Shown: piece after piece, positions 9,040 to 19,600 of the stretch
How positions within the stretch are numbered: position 1 is the first letter of the stretch
How the letters are laid out: each line of letters starts with the position of its first letter
Program-made: the position numbers and the translations under genes
The notes under the pieces: model-generated
What the model was told of the DNA's origin: nothing
Database searches by the model: none
The model's input: the letters and a program-made list of their open reading frames with translations, nothing else
Source of the DNA: Amoebophrya sp. A120
Lineage: Eukaryota; Sar; Dinophyceae; Syndiniales; Amoebophryaceae
Reading direction: 5' to 3'
Assembly (NCBI GenBank): GCA_905178155.1
Contig: CAJINV010000004.1
Span: 10,258,381 to 10,322,380 of the forward strand
Length of the DNA: 64,000 bases

Positions 9040-12000
9040 ATGCCCGACGCCCGTTCCCCTCTTTCCCCGAGCCAGGCGTCCCGCCTGCCCCAGCTCGACC
9101 AGTCCGCCTCCTCCCACATGAACCACACCGCAAACACCACTCTCCAGCTCTCCCTCGACAGTGGCGAAACCCCCCTTTTTCCCTTCGAAACCCTCGGCGC
9201 GGGCTTGGATTTCGTGCACAAAAGACTCCAGACGGAAAATGAGGAAAAGCTCCGGGCGCTCATCGGCGACCCGTTGACGCAGAAAGTGGACGCTTTGAAG
9301 GCGGAAAATGCGGATCTGCGAAAAAGGCTGGCGGTTATGCGGGGCGAGAAGGTGGGCGTGCAGGAGGTTTTTCCAATGTACGAGAACTTGATCGAAAGAC
9401 AAGTGAGAAGAAACTCGGAAATTACGAAACACTTGAGAGGAACGTCGGACGACAATTTGAGTGTGATAAAAGCGGTGGGGCACTTGAGTGACCGGCTGGA
9501 TCAAGTTGGTACAATTGCGATTTTTGATTTTGTATGGCTTTCTGCATGACAAAACAAACACAATAGATACGGATGGATGCATGACTGTTCTTTTCGTTCC
9601 AAATCCGAATGACAAAAACAAACTTCTCCCGCAGGTATGGAAGACCGGCGTATTTTCGACCTGCAGCGCAAGCTGGAGCACACGGAGCGGACCGTCCGTA
9701 CCTTGGAAAAGGATCGGTTCCAGCTCCAGAACGACAAAGCAAATTTAGAGTATCGGGAGAAGAACCTGCAAATCGCGAACGAGTTGTTGAAGGGGAAGGC
9801 GGACGATGCAAATGCGAAGATGCTCCACTTCAAGGGTCTGTACAACGAAAAACAGAAGGAAATGAGCAACATCACACACTCAGTGAATTACATCAGTCTC
9901 TTGTCGGAAGAGAGGGAGATCGTGTCTAAGAGAAAAAGCCGTACTACAATTTGTCTTTTCATTGTGTTTGCCGTTGCCTTTGTTTCTCATACGAATTACG
10001 AAATCCGCTTCCCTTTTGTCATGCAAAAGTACATCACATCAAAACTAAACAGGTATACCCGAGGGCGGCGAGGACATGTGGAAGCGGGGTTTTGACAAAA
10101 TGCGGGTGGAATTCATGCACCTGATGCGGCTCTACACCATGCAAAGGAGGAAATTGGAATACGCCGAGAAGCAGAAAATGCTCGCGCAGGTCCGTAACAA
10201 GAAGTTAAAGGCCGATTTGCAGAAGGCGTGGCGGGACATGTCGGACCCGCACAGAATCGCAGCGGAACTAGCGGCGGCGACCGCGCCGGTACCGACAGGA
10301 GCGGATCATCACATGAACGGGACGACAAATAATGGCGGAGCGAGTGGGAGTTCCAGTTCCACCGCGCCGAACGGAGGGATGCAAAACGGAGCGTCATCTG
10401 CAAATAATGGAAATAACGGTGCGAGCCAAAACGGCGAAGTCCAGTTTCTCCCGCCGGCCTTCCGGATCCAGGAGGAGACGGACATCGTCGACGAGTCGTC
10501 TGACGTAAAACCCTACGAACTAGTCGGCCCGGGGCTGTTGGCAACCGGGTCGGCCGCGTCGTCCTCGTCTACGAGTCCGTCTACCGGGGAGCTGACGCAG
10601 ACCGCTTTATCCGCGAGCTCCTCTTCCAGCCCGCTCGGTCCACCACCGCCATTTGACGCGAGCGAACATTTTCCGCTGGGGAACTTTTTCCTCCAGTACC
10701 TGCTTTCTTCAAAAGGGGATTACCCAAACCTATTTTTGGAGGATTGCGTCGACGCGGATAGGAATAAGTGCGAGAGGCTCGTTATGCAATGCAAATATGT
10801 CTGGGTCTGGAAGATTGCGAGACTTGTCATGCAGATCTTCAATGAGCCATGTCATCTGGAATGCAGGACCCAGCATGACAGATTCCGTGAAATCCCTATC
10901 ATGCCTATACTGCATGAGAAACTTACTCTCACCTTGGTCAAAAGTGCTTATCTTTTGGCATTCATGCAACACTACAGACTTCTGCATGATCCAGAATCAG
11001 CATGACAAGTTGCAGTGTTCCAAACACAGACATTATTTGCATTTGATACTAGTGTACAAAGAGTTCGTCGCGCTGCATTTCCGGTCGGTGAAGGTGAAGC
11101 AATTATTGGAAGCGGGAGCGAAGATATCAAACAAAAAAAGTTCGTCACGATCACTCATCTTTTCTTCATGTGCATTTGTGCAATACAAAATTTTCTGTCA
11201 TGCGCAAAAATGCATCACAGCCAAGGGATTTCCCTAGTGGTAGTGTTTCTGCAATTCTTACATGTAGTGGCGCTAAAAAAATTTGTAGTGCAAAGCCTGC
11301 AAGTTGGTGACTTTGACAAACTTTTTTCTCTCCATAGAAGTTGCAGGAGGTAACCGACGCAGACCACGCCTTGACCATGATTCAGGACATCGCGAAATCC
11401 TTTCTATCCGCGGACAGAGTCACGGTCTGGGTGGTGGACGCGGTACTTACTTGAAATATGATGATTTTAATTTTATTCTTTTCAAGGTAGAACAAACCAT
11501 TCGAGATCAAGCTTGAGGCTGCTGCTGCTGCTCACACTCACACACTATGCATGACAGAATATCTTCGTATCAAAACAAGAAAAACCCAAATCAACCAAAA
11601 ACAGGCTCACGGCCTCTGCTGGACACGATCCGCCACACAGCAGGGCGAAGCGTTCGAAATCAAGATTCCGATCGACAAGGGGTTGGTCGGCGAAGCAGCG
11701 ATGACGGGAAAACCGATCAACATCCGAGACGCGTATCAGGACCCAAGGTTTAACAGGAACATCGACAAGCAGACAGGGTACTACTGATAAATGATATATA
11801 AGATGCTGTGTGTGCGTTTCGAAATTTTTCGCCATGTTGGTTCCACTTCTCAACACCAGGAGGCTCGAAAAGTAAGGAAAAATTCCAGAAACTACAGGAC
11901 ACGCTTGAATTATACCTAGTCCATCGCAGTCCTAGCACGACTCAAATACGTCGAAAATATCAGGTACCGCACCAAAGAGGTCCTTTGCCAGCCGATCCTA

Positions 12001-13914
12001 GTCAACAAGCGCGTCGTCGCCGTGCTGCAGGCCATCAACAAACTGCATAAAGTGGACCACTCCTCCGGCGATAAGTCCTTTACGCCCGTCAACGAAGGCT
12101 TCAGCAAGGACGACCAGTTTTTCCTCCACGTGATTGGAGTGCTCGGAAAATCCACCTTAGACGCTTGTGAATCGAAGCAGGGCGACTACCTCGCGGTGAG
12201 GAGAACGCAAGCACTGCTCGAGGCCTCCCTGGAGTTGCAATCCGGCCAGGACAGCAACCCGAACGCGGCGTTGTCGCCCCTGGATTGCATGCACCGGATC
12301 GGGAAACATATGAAGCAGTTATTTAAGGCGTTGAATGTGCAGATTTTCGTGATCAAGCACAAGGAGTCGAACTACTTGCAGCTCTGCAAGTACGACGTCA
12401 CGGGGTTGCCGAAAAACCACAATTTCGACTTGTACCAAATGTACCGCGAAAGAAGATCAAATCCGGAAACCCGGGAGTACCTATGGCGTTCTCAAACGTT
12501 ACATTCTCAACTGTTACATGAAATTTGTCATGCAAGAACCAAGAACGGCAAAAGTGCAAGGGAAAAGATTGGGCCTTTTGCATTACAGGTTTGGAGCAGA
12601 TTATAATGCTTTCTAGCGCGACGAGAAGTTGTCATGCGGAGAAGGCTTGATCGTGTGAAGAGCCAGAGCGATAGTGTTTTTGCATGACAAATCATGTTGT
12701 AACAGTTGAGAATGTAAAAACGCTTGAGAACCCCATAGTACCTACCGATGCCGTGGAGTTGCGCCTTCCTGTGTTTCCGCGACGAGTACGTGCACAGCTC
12801 GATTTTGAAGATATGACAGTGCACAACCCCCCCTCCCCCTCATTTGTATAGCATGGACGGCAATACAAGCATCAGCAAGAGTGCCGGTTTTGCATGACAA
12901 ATTTGCACTGGATTGTAGAAGTGCTCTTTGGGCTTCCAGGATTTGTCATGCAAACAGTGCTACAAGGCAAGAGCTGGATTTGGGATTTTGCATTACAAAT
13001 GAAGCGGAGGGGGAGTTGTGCACTCTCATAGAAGATCCGGGAGGAGTACAACGACGAGATTGATTTGCCTCTGTCCTTCAACAACCGGCATATGCATTGC
13101 AAATAAGTCTGGGTCTGGAAGGTTGGAACTTGTGATGCTGCATTTCGATTCCAAAAAATAAAAAATCTGTATTGCACGACGAGCAGCAAAGGGAACGCAT
13201 TTTTTGCTACGCGGAGAGGGCATTTGTCATGCGGAATGGGCATCAAGAAGCCCTCAAAAACTCTATGATGCTAGGGCATGCATCTCAGGCATCATGGATC
13301 ACATCATGCAAAACGTGCATGACAAGTCTCAGAATCTTCCAGACCCAGACACTTTTGCATTTGATACGGCAGCTGACCAAACCAAATATCCACACCTTTC
13401 CGATCTTCAAGCGAGTCCGGTCTAACGCCGACGACCAGGACCAGGCGTCGAAAAGAGGCGTGATGATCGGTATTAGTAGTGGTTTTTTGAACTACGTTGA
13501 CATCAAGGAAATTTCTTGTCACGCTACTTCCAAGCCATTTAAACAGATTCAATTAATTGTCACGCTAATACAGCATGTCCTGCTCTGCTCTGCGATGTAA
13601 TACTAATATTCGCAAAAAAAAATCCAGGTGCCATCCAGTGGATTTCGAATGGCGATGTGTCGGCGTTTGGTGACGACGGTTTGTTTCGCGGTGAATCCTC
13701 CGCAAACCACATGGGAGTCCTTTGGAAGTATTCGGACATCCTCGCTCCTTGCGTCGAGGCCTGGCAGCGGGAACTGGAAGCGAATCCGGATGATACAGGC
13801 GTCCCGAAACGACGAAGCACTACGACCAGTGAGGACTCGCAGGGAAAGCGGGAACAGAACTACATGTTGTTCTTACAGCAGAAGACCCTGCCGAAGCTGT
13901 CGTCGCAGCACTAG
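9040..13914 (+). CDS. Coiled-coil protein with two GAF domains, eleven exons
   Basis: Model: exons 9040-9508, 9635-9940, 10053-10782, 11054-11124, 11342-11442, 11605-11777, 11964-12481, 12743-12811, 13036-13090, 13372-13469 and 13628-13914, giving 958 residues with every junction in frame. Five introns are ordinary GT-AG (9509-9634, 9941-10052, 11443-11604, 11778-11963, 13470-13627). Five gaps are TIR elements plus one 5-bp target copy. The protein has a Leu/Lys/Glu-rich coiled coil (about residues 55-325), a Ser/Asn/Gly-rich linker, then a GAF domain. GAF features include FLSADRVTVWVVDA, IPIDKGLVGEAAMTGKPINI, DPRFN and DKQTGYRT, with RTKEVLCQPI; the last two segments are joined across an intron. 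A second GAF-like region follows (about 700-870). This resembles the GAF tandem of cyclic-nucleotide phosphodiesterases, but no HD/PDE catalytic domain follows, so I infer a ligand-binding regulatory or scaffold protein. Confidence 0.8.
10783..11048. mobile_element. Introner-like TIR element, family 1 copy a
   Basis: It begins TATGCAATGCAAATATG and GTCTGGGTCTGG, and ends with the inverted counterpart ...GCATTTGATA. The 5-bp duplication is CTCGT/CTAGT (one mismatch). Exact removal gives RLVYKEF in frame. Its internal sequence is reversed relative to copy 1f at 52329-52590. Confidence 0.9.
11125..11336. mobile_element. Introner-like TIR element, family 8
   Basis: It starts TATCAAACAAAAAAAGTTCG and ends CAAACTTTTTTCTCTCCATA; the arms are inverted copies with mismatches. 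Flanks are GAAGA/GAAGT. Exact removal joins GAGAK to LQEVTD in the GAF gene. Confidence 0.8.
12482..12737. mobile_element. Introner-like TIR element, family 2 copy a
   Basis: It begins TATGGCGTTCTCAAACG and ends CGCTTGAGAACCCCATA. The inverted repeat continues inward (TTACATTCTCAACTGTTACA and its complement), about 45 bp in all. The target duplication is GTACC on both sides. Confidence 0.9.
12812..13030. mobile_element. Introner-like TIR element, family 3
   Basis: It begins TATGACAGTGCACAACCCCC and ends GGGAGTTGTGCACTCTCATA, with arms of about 30 bp. Perfect 5-bp duplication GAAGA. Exact removal gives ILKIREEYND in frame. Confidence 0.9.
13091..13366. mobile_element. Introner-like TIR element, family 1 copy b
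   Basis: It begins TATGCATTGCAAATAAG and GTCTGGGTCTGG, and ends CCAGACCCAGACAC...GCATTTGATA. Perfect 5-bp duplication CGGCA. No GT lies at the junction, so canonical splicing is not possible there. Exact removal gives NNRQLTKP. Confidence 0.92.
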
Positions 13915-14985
13915 GTGGTGGAAGTTGACTGTATAGGGGGCGGCTTGCTGTCACTTCGTGGTGCTGTTTGTATACTTTTTACTTCTATTTGCCGCACTCC
14001 TCGTCCTCTCGGGCGCTGGCAGTTTTTCTGCTCTGTTTGTATCCAAGTTTACTTTACTACGCAAAGATCTAGCTCGACCGTTATGACAATAGAAAACTTT
14101 TTGCCGTTAGCGTTACTCTTGACAAGCAGTAAACCGTGGTAGTGCTGTTCAAGTGTAGGACATTGCAGGACTAGCTTTGCTCTTGCCGGTATTTGTAGAA
14201 GAAGTCGAAGAGTTTATTCGTAAAATGTACAATTCGTTCTCTCGCAAAACACCAGACGTAAATATCAATTTCGCATGTAGACATTCTCGCAGCTTCGTTC
14301 TTTCAAAGTTTTGATTACACCACGCTATGAGCTTCGCTTCTGCCAGCTTCGCATGATTCGCTTCAAAGTGTAGACATTAGACAAGCTTTCGATCAGACGC
14401 AAACATCCTATATTCTGACGAGTTTTTGTATCATTCTATCAAGATCAACCTGAAAATGCCACTGTTAAATGTTTTCGAGTTTCGTTCATCCAGGAGCGCA
14501 GTCGCTCACTGGATTTCTCTTTCGACTTCAACTTGTATAATAGACTCCTTTTGGCTTCATTTAACTCCGCATTAATTTTCTCATCTTCGAGGCTCTGAAA
14601 TGCTGAAGTACTTGTTGTCAGCCAGCGAGCCGCCGTGATCGATGGAGATGATCCGCTGCAGAATGCACGCATGTGCTTGTTCCTGTTGCTCCCCTGTGGT
14701 GGTAATCTTTTTGCACTCGTCGTTCGTGGTGTGGCCTGTGGAATGAAGATCTACCCGCTTTTTCCTTCCTCGGAAGCCGCCATGATCCTACGACCGATCG
14801 CAGTTTCATTAAGCACGCCATGGTGCTCATAATTTATTTTTGATCCTCGATTTGCGTAGCAGGAAGAGAAACTCCGAGGTCCGATTTTTGTGTCCTGTGA
14901 TCTTACAGTCACACTTCTGCTATTGCTTTCTGCTTCGCTATTTTTTCTTACGTTCCACTCGCGGAAAACGAAAAACACATTGACC
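13915..14985. other. Intergenic region; possible minus-strand small gene, weakly supported
   Basis: On the minus strand between about 14445 and 14800 there are protein-like stretches in different frames, for example SLEDEKINAELNEAKRSLLY and HACILQRIISIDHGGSLADN. They could be exons of a small coiled-coil protein, but I could not join them with a convincing GT-AG intron. Nothing else is recognised. Confidence 0.3.
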
Positions 14986-15918
14986 ATGTTGCCTGTCTAC
15001 CGCGACCTGATGGGAGGCAAGCCCTTCGACCCGAATAGAACTGCTTCTTCCAGCTCATCTTCCGCCCAACAAAACCAGCCGCGCTCCGCCAGGATCATCA
15101 ACGCCACTTCGCCGGCAAACAAAACCGCCGCCGGGCCGCCTACCGGAATAAACCTGAACGGTGCAACGAGAACGAAAATCGTGATCACCCCGGTTCCCAG
15201 TGTGACGAGCAGCGAAGACACGACAAACACCACGTCAGCGTTCGTAAAGTTGAGCGGAGATTTAGTTGACGGGCAATACGAAGTAGAATCGAGTTCTTTA
15301 GGAGTTGACGTCGGCAAATCCAGCGACCGGGCAAAAAGACCAAAAGGAAGTCGCCAATTATTCCTGTCTCTTACCCGCCGCCTGTGGGATCTTTACCTCC
15401 AACGACTCGAGAAGTCCCCGTTGCAAACGAAAATCGAAACGGCGTCGGTTTGTGGCGTGCTCTCCGAATTTCTTTCAAGTTTTGTCATCATGAAACAGCG
15501 AGATCCGCAACAACTTTTGAGAGGTTTTTGGAACCAAATTTTTCTCAGCGTCGTCTTTCGCGGACCCGTGATGCACTACTGGACCACTTGGCTGAACGGA
15601 TTTGTTGCGAGAAAGAATCTGGCTTCAACGAAACTGAATGTCGCGATGAAGGTGTTGATCCACGAATCCGTCTACGATCCGAGCTTTGTCATCGCCTTTT
15701 TGTTTCTCCTGCGGCTCGTTCGGGGTCTGTCCGTGAAGGAAAGTTTCGCCGGGGCGAAGCGGGAGTTTGGGAAAGCGCTGAGAACACAGTACAGCATCTG
15801 GCCGATGATTCAGTGTCTGACTTACGCACTGGTCCCGCCAAAGCTGCAAGTTGGGTTCATAACCTTCGTAGCCATTTTCACAAACGCGTATCTCACGTTT
15901 CTGAGCACAAGGAAATGA
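14986..15918 (+). CDS. Mpv17/PMP22-family membrane protein
   Basis: A 310-residue protein from the ATG at 14986; the frame opens further upstream but without an ATG. Residues 1-130 are Ser/Thr-rich and variable. From about residue 131 the Mpv17/PMP22 pattern is visible: LWDLYLQRLEKSPLQTKIET, then FRGPVMHYWTTWLNGFVARK (the G-P-x-x-H-x-W block), ESVYDPSFVIAFLFLLRL, YSIWPMIQCLTYALVPPKLQ (the W-x-x-W-P-x-x-Q-x-x-x-Y/F-x-x-V-P block, here with I for the first W) and a final hydrophobic segment with FTNAYLTFLS. The family are four-helix proteins of mitochondrial inner or peroxisomal membranes, implicated in small-molecule permeability. Which membrane applies here cannot be told; the N-terminal extension may be a targeting region (inference). 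No intron is needed. Confidence 0.82.
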   Translation: MLPVYRDLMGGKPFDPNRTASSSSSSAQQNQPRSARIINATSPANKTAAGPPTGINLNGATRTKIVITPVPSVTSSEDTTNTTSAFVKLSGDLVDGQYEVESSSLGVDVGKSSDRAKRPKGSRQLFLSLTRRLWDLYLQRLEKSPLQTKIETASVCGVLSEFLSSFVIMKQRDPQQLLRGFWNQIFLSVVFRGPVMHYWTTWLNGFVARKNLASTKLNVAMKVLIHESVYDPSFVIAFLFLLRLVRGLSVKESFAGAKREFGKALRTQYSIWPMIQCLTYALVPPKLQVGFITFVAIFTNAYLTFLSTRK

Positions 15919-16625
15919 AGGAGAAGAATGAAAGGAGAAAGCAGTTTTTAGAGCTAAGACAGCACATCATGTTCTTGTGAAGAAGAAGAAGATGCTCATA
16001 TAGCTGTCTGGAAAAAAATGAGACGGGAGAGAACAAGCGATACAAAATGTTCCAGAGCTCACTGTTCTTCTACTTCGTCTTCTTCGATAATGCTCGTCCT
16101 TTTCAGCTCCAGCTGCCCGTTGAGGTAAGCGGGGGATCACCTGCACGGTTGAAACGATCCTTTCGCCTTAGAGTACTGTCAACAAGCCCCCACGGTCTAG
16201 GGGCGACTGAGAGTTGGTAGTCTGTGAGCAGTTGGGTCTTGCTTGAATCTGCCACCACAGATCAGCAACACAGGACGAGAGAGCATATTGTACCTATATT
16301 AAAACCCATTCGAACTTCCCTTTGGGATTTTACTTTCTATATATTAAAACCCAATCACACACTGTAGAGAAATAAGACAGTGAAGAGCATTGCTGTACAC
16401 GGCGAAGCAAGACCAATTGTGTTGAACAATCCGTACAATAATTTTTAGCGGAGGTGGAGGTGAAGGTCGATTAGTTCAGACTTCTCTCATGCAGAAGCAT
16501 GATCCTTGGGTTCTTACAATATCACTAAAGTCGTACCTTTCGCGTTCCCTGTTACGTATACGTGGTACCTGCAGTTCTAAAAGACCATCTCGTCCTCCGA
16601 GCAAGGTACTTAAACTTATCCCAAG
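15919..16625. other. Intergenic region
   Basis: It may contain 5' untranslated sequence of the peptidase gene. A short frame from the ATG at 16046 ends at a GTAAGC donor-like site (about 16123), so an upstream non-conserved exon is possible. No other feature is recognised. Confidence 0.4.
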
Positions 16626-19600
16626 ATGCAAACCCGCGACCAGACACTGCATGTGTACAATGTGCCGGCTCGCGACGCGAAACTCGGCGAAAAACTTCGC
16701 AAGTACCAGCAGGTGCGTTCCGCCAGTTTTGCCGGTTTCCATGCGGAGCAATATCGTATTTAAAAACGTCCCCACCCCATAGTTGTAATGCAAATCTGCA
16801 TGCTGAAAATGTTTCTCATGCGGAGCGCCATGAGAAGCATTATCTAGTCGCGTTTTGGCATTTGTCATGCTCCAACCAGCATGTTGTACTAGATCTGTGA
16901 TGCTGCTGAACTACCTCAAACAGTACTACAGTACGAGTTCAAATTTGTCATGCAAACCAGCCAACACTTGTGGATTTGTGTAGCCGATTCCCCATTTTGA
17001 CTCTGGGGTGGGAACGTTTTTACACAGGATAAGCAAGGCCTGTACATCACCACGCGTTTCGCGGACTCCAACCAACTCCACTACGTCTCCAGCCCCTACG
17101 GGATGCGGGAGCATATCCCGCAGAAAAAAGCAGGCAGGGCATATTTGTAATGCAAAAATAAATACACAGGAAAATCTGTCATGGGCGAGGCCATAACATC
17201 CTGTTTAGGGCATGCAATACAGATTTTTTTGTCTATTTATTTTTGCATTACAAATATGACCTGTCGGTCTTTTTCTGGGGGATAGAGCAGTTAACCTTCC
17301 TGAAAGAGCCGGTGAAAATCTGCCTGACCCCGCCCCCCGAGGCCATCGCGCGAGCGGGGAACATATGAAATGCAAAAATGTCTGGGTCTGGAAGGTCACA
17401 ACTTGTGATGCATGCTGTCTGTGGATTCTATTAAAAAATTTGTATTGCATGACCAGCAAGTGCAAGAGGGGTCGGGTTCGTCCTACGTGGAGGGGGCACT
17501 TGTTCTCATGCGGTAGAGGTATCACAAAGCCCTCTAAAATCTGTGATGCTACGGCATGCATCACAGACATCATGGCTCATGGAAAATATGCTTGACAAGA
17601 AGTCTAGAATTGGCGAGTTGGTATAGTGGCCGGGAGATGATGGCGATGGCATCTCGGTGTCCGCCTGACCCACCTTCCCTGCGTGACAGCCATCTGCGGC
17701 CGTTTGCACAGGGGGAGGCAAAGTGTGTCGCACTTCTGTTTAGCATGACAAGTCTAGAAATCTTCCAGACCCAGACATATTTGCATTTGATAGAACAAAG
17801 ATGCGTTTTTGTACGGGATCGACAACGGCGGCGATATCCTGTGCAAAAGTATCGTACTCCTATTGCAATCATGCATCACAAATCTGTCGCTGAAGGCAAA
17901 GCAGCATTACAAATTTTATCTCTCATGCTGAGGAAATTTGTACTGCATTTATACGAGTGCGATACTTTTGCAGTTCATAGGCGACGAGAAGACGCAGTTT
18001 TGGCTCTTCGCCCGCGCGACGGGCGACGCAAAATTGCTCACCGATGGCAAGAGCTCGAACCGGTCCCCGCATTTCTGCCGCCAGAGCGGCGCCCTGGCTT
18101 TCAGCAGCAACGCGCGGGACGGGAAGCACTTCGATGTGTATTTGCTCTTGGAAAACCAAGTGCTCGGCGACGTGCACAGTAGTACAACCGGAGGAGCTTC
18201 TGCGAATCAGCACAAAGGCGCTCCTGGCGTTGTTGACAAATATGATCCAGAGCCGCCGAAGCCAGTGTTGATTTACCAGACGGAAGAAGTAGGGTACATG
18301 ATGGTCCAGGATTTTTACCATGAGGACCTGCTGTTAATCCGGCACTACAATTCCGTTTCCGATTCGAAAATGTTCCTTCTGCAAAAAAACGCAGAAACGA
18401 ACACGTGGAGCCGAACAGACATCGGGGCGGCGGTAGTAGCAGGAGGTGCAGCACCTTTGTCGGCAACAAACAGTACCACGACGACCCCGGCAACTACATC
18501 ATCACTAGGAGCTGCTGCTGCAAAGAACCCGTCAACTACGATCTTTTCCCTCGACGACGGTCGCTTTACGCCCAACGGCGTGGGCGTCGTTTTCAGCACG
18601 GACGCAGGGGTGAAAACTGAGTTTAAACAGTTGTGGTACTACGATATTCTGAAGAAAAAAGCCCTTCCCGTCGCCGATAACATTCCCTGGGACGTGGAGG
18701 ACGTGCACATTAGCAGCTTCGGGGACGTCCTAGTCGTGTACAACGAGGACGGCGTGTCTACCTTCTACCACAGCGTGCTCCGTGACGCGCTGGTGGCGCC
18801 CCAAGCCGGAGGCCCGGGACTATCCTCCCCGTTCCAGACGAAGATGCCCCTGAAGAATCCCCTGACCAAAATCACGCTGCAGAGTCTGCAGATCGGCGTG
18901 TTCGGGTCCGGCGCCTTTAAAGCGAACACACGGCAGTTCGGATTTTCCTACCAGCAGGCAACGAGCCCCTCGGATGTGTTTGTGGTGGACTTTCAGCGGG
19001 AAAGGAACCGGTTTTTTTCCGTGAAACGGTGGACGGAATCGGAAATCGGCGGGTTGGACTCCTCCACCTTCGTGACCCCGCACCTGATTCGCTACAAGTC
19101 CTTCGACGGGCTGGAAATACCGGCTTTCGTGTACTACCCGAATAAAGACATGATCAAGACCGGCGGAGGCGGAGGTCCCCGCCGTGTGAAGGTGGAAGTC
19201 GTGGAGCCACCAAGTGACAAACAAGAAGCTCGTGCTGAAAGCACAAAAAATAGAAATTATCCAGATGAACAACTATCACCACCCCCAGTACCACCTGGCG
19301 TTCCCGTCATCATCCACCCGCACGGGGGTATCAAATGCAAAAATGTCTGGGTCTGAAAGACTGCAAGATTTGTTATGCATATTTCTCATGACCCATGATG
19401 CCTGTAATGCATGACCTAGCATCGCAGACTTTTAGAGGTCTTCCTGATGCATCTTCCGCATGGGAATAAATGCCCTGTCCGTGTAGTAAAAACTGTACCC
19501 CTCTTGCTGGTCATGCAATACAAATTTTTTTAGAGTCCAAAAACAGCATGACAAGTTGCAATCTTCCAGACCCAGACACTTTTACAATCCATAGGGGGTC

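Noticed and set aside
10783-11063. Treating the first family 1 intron as GT-AG (10781-11063)
   Set aside because: It keeps frame but deletes VYKE and ignores the 5-bp duplication; exact excision is more consistent with the other 20 copies. It remains possible without RNA data.
14445-14832. Minus-strand gene with 17-19 bp introns
   Set aside because: GT...AG pairs of that size exist, but none joins the protein-like stretches in a continuous frame.
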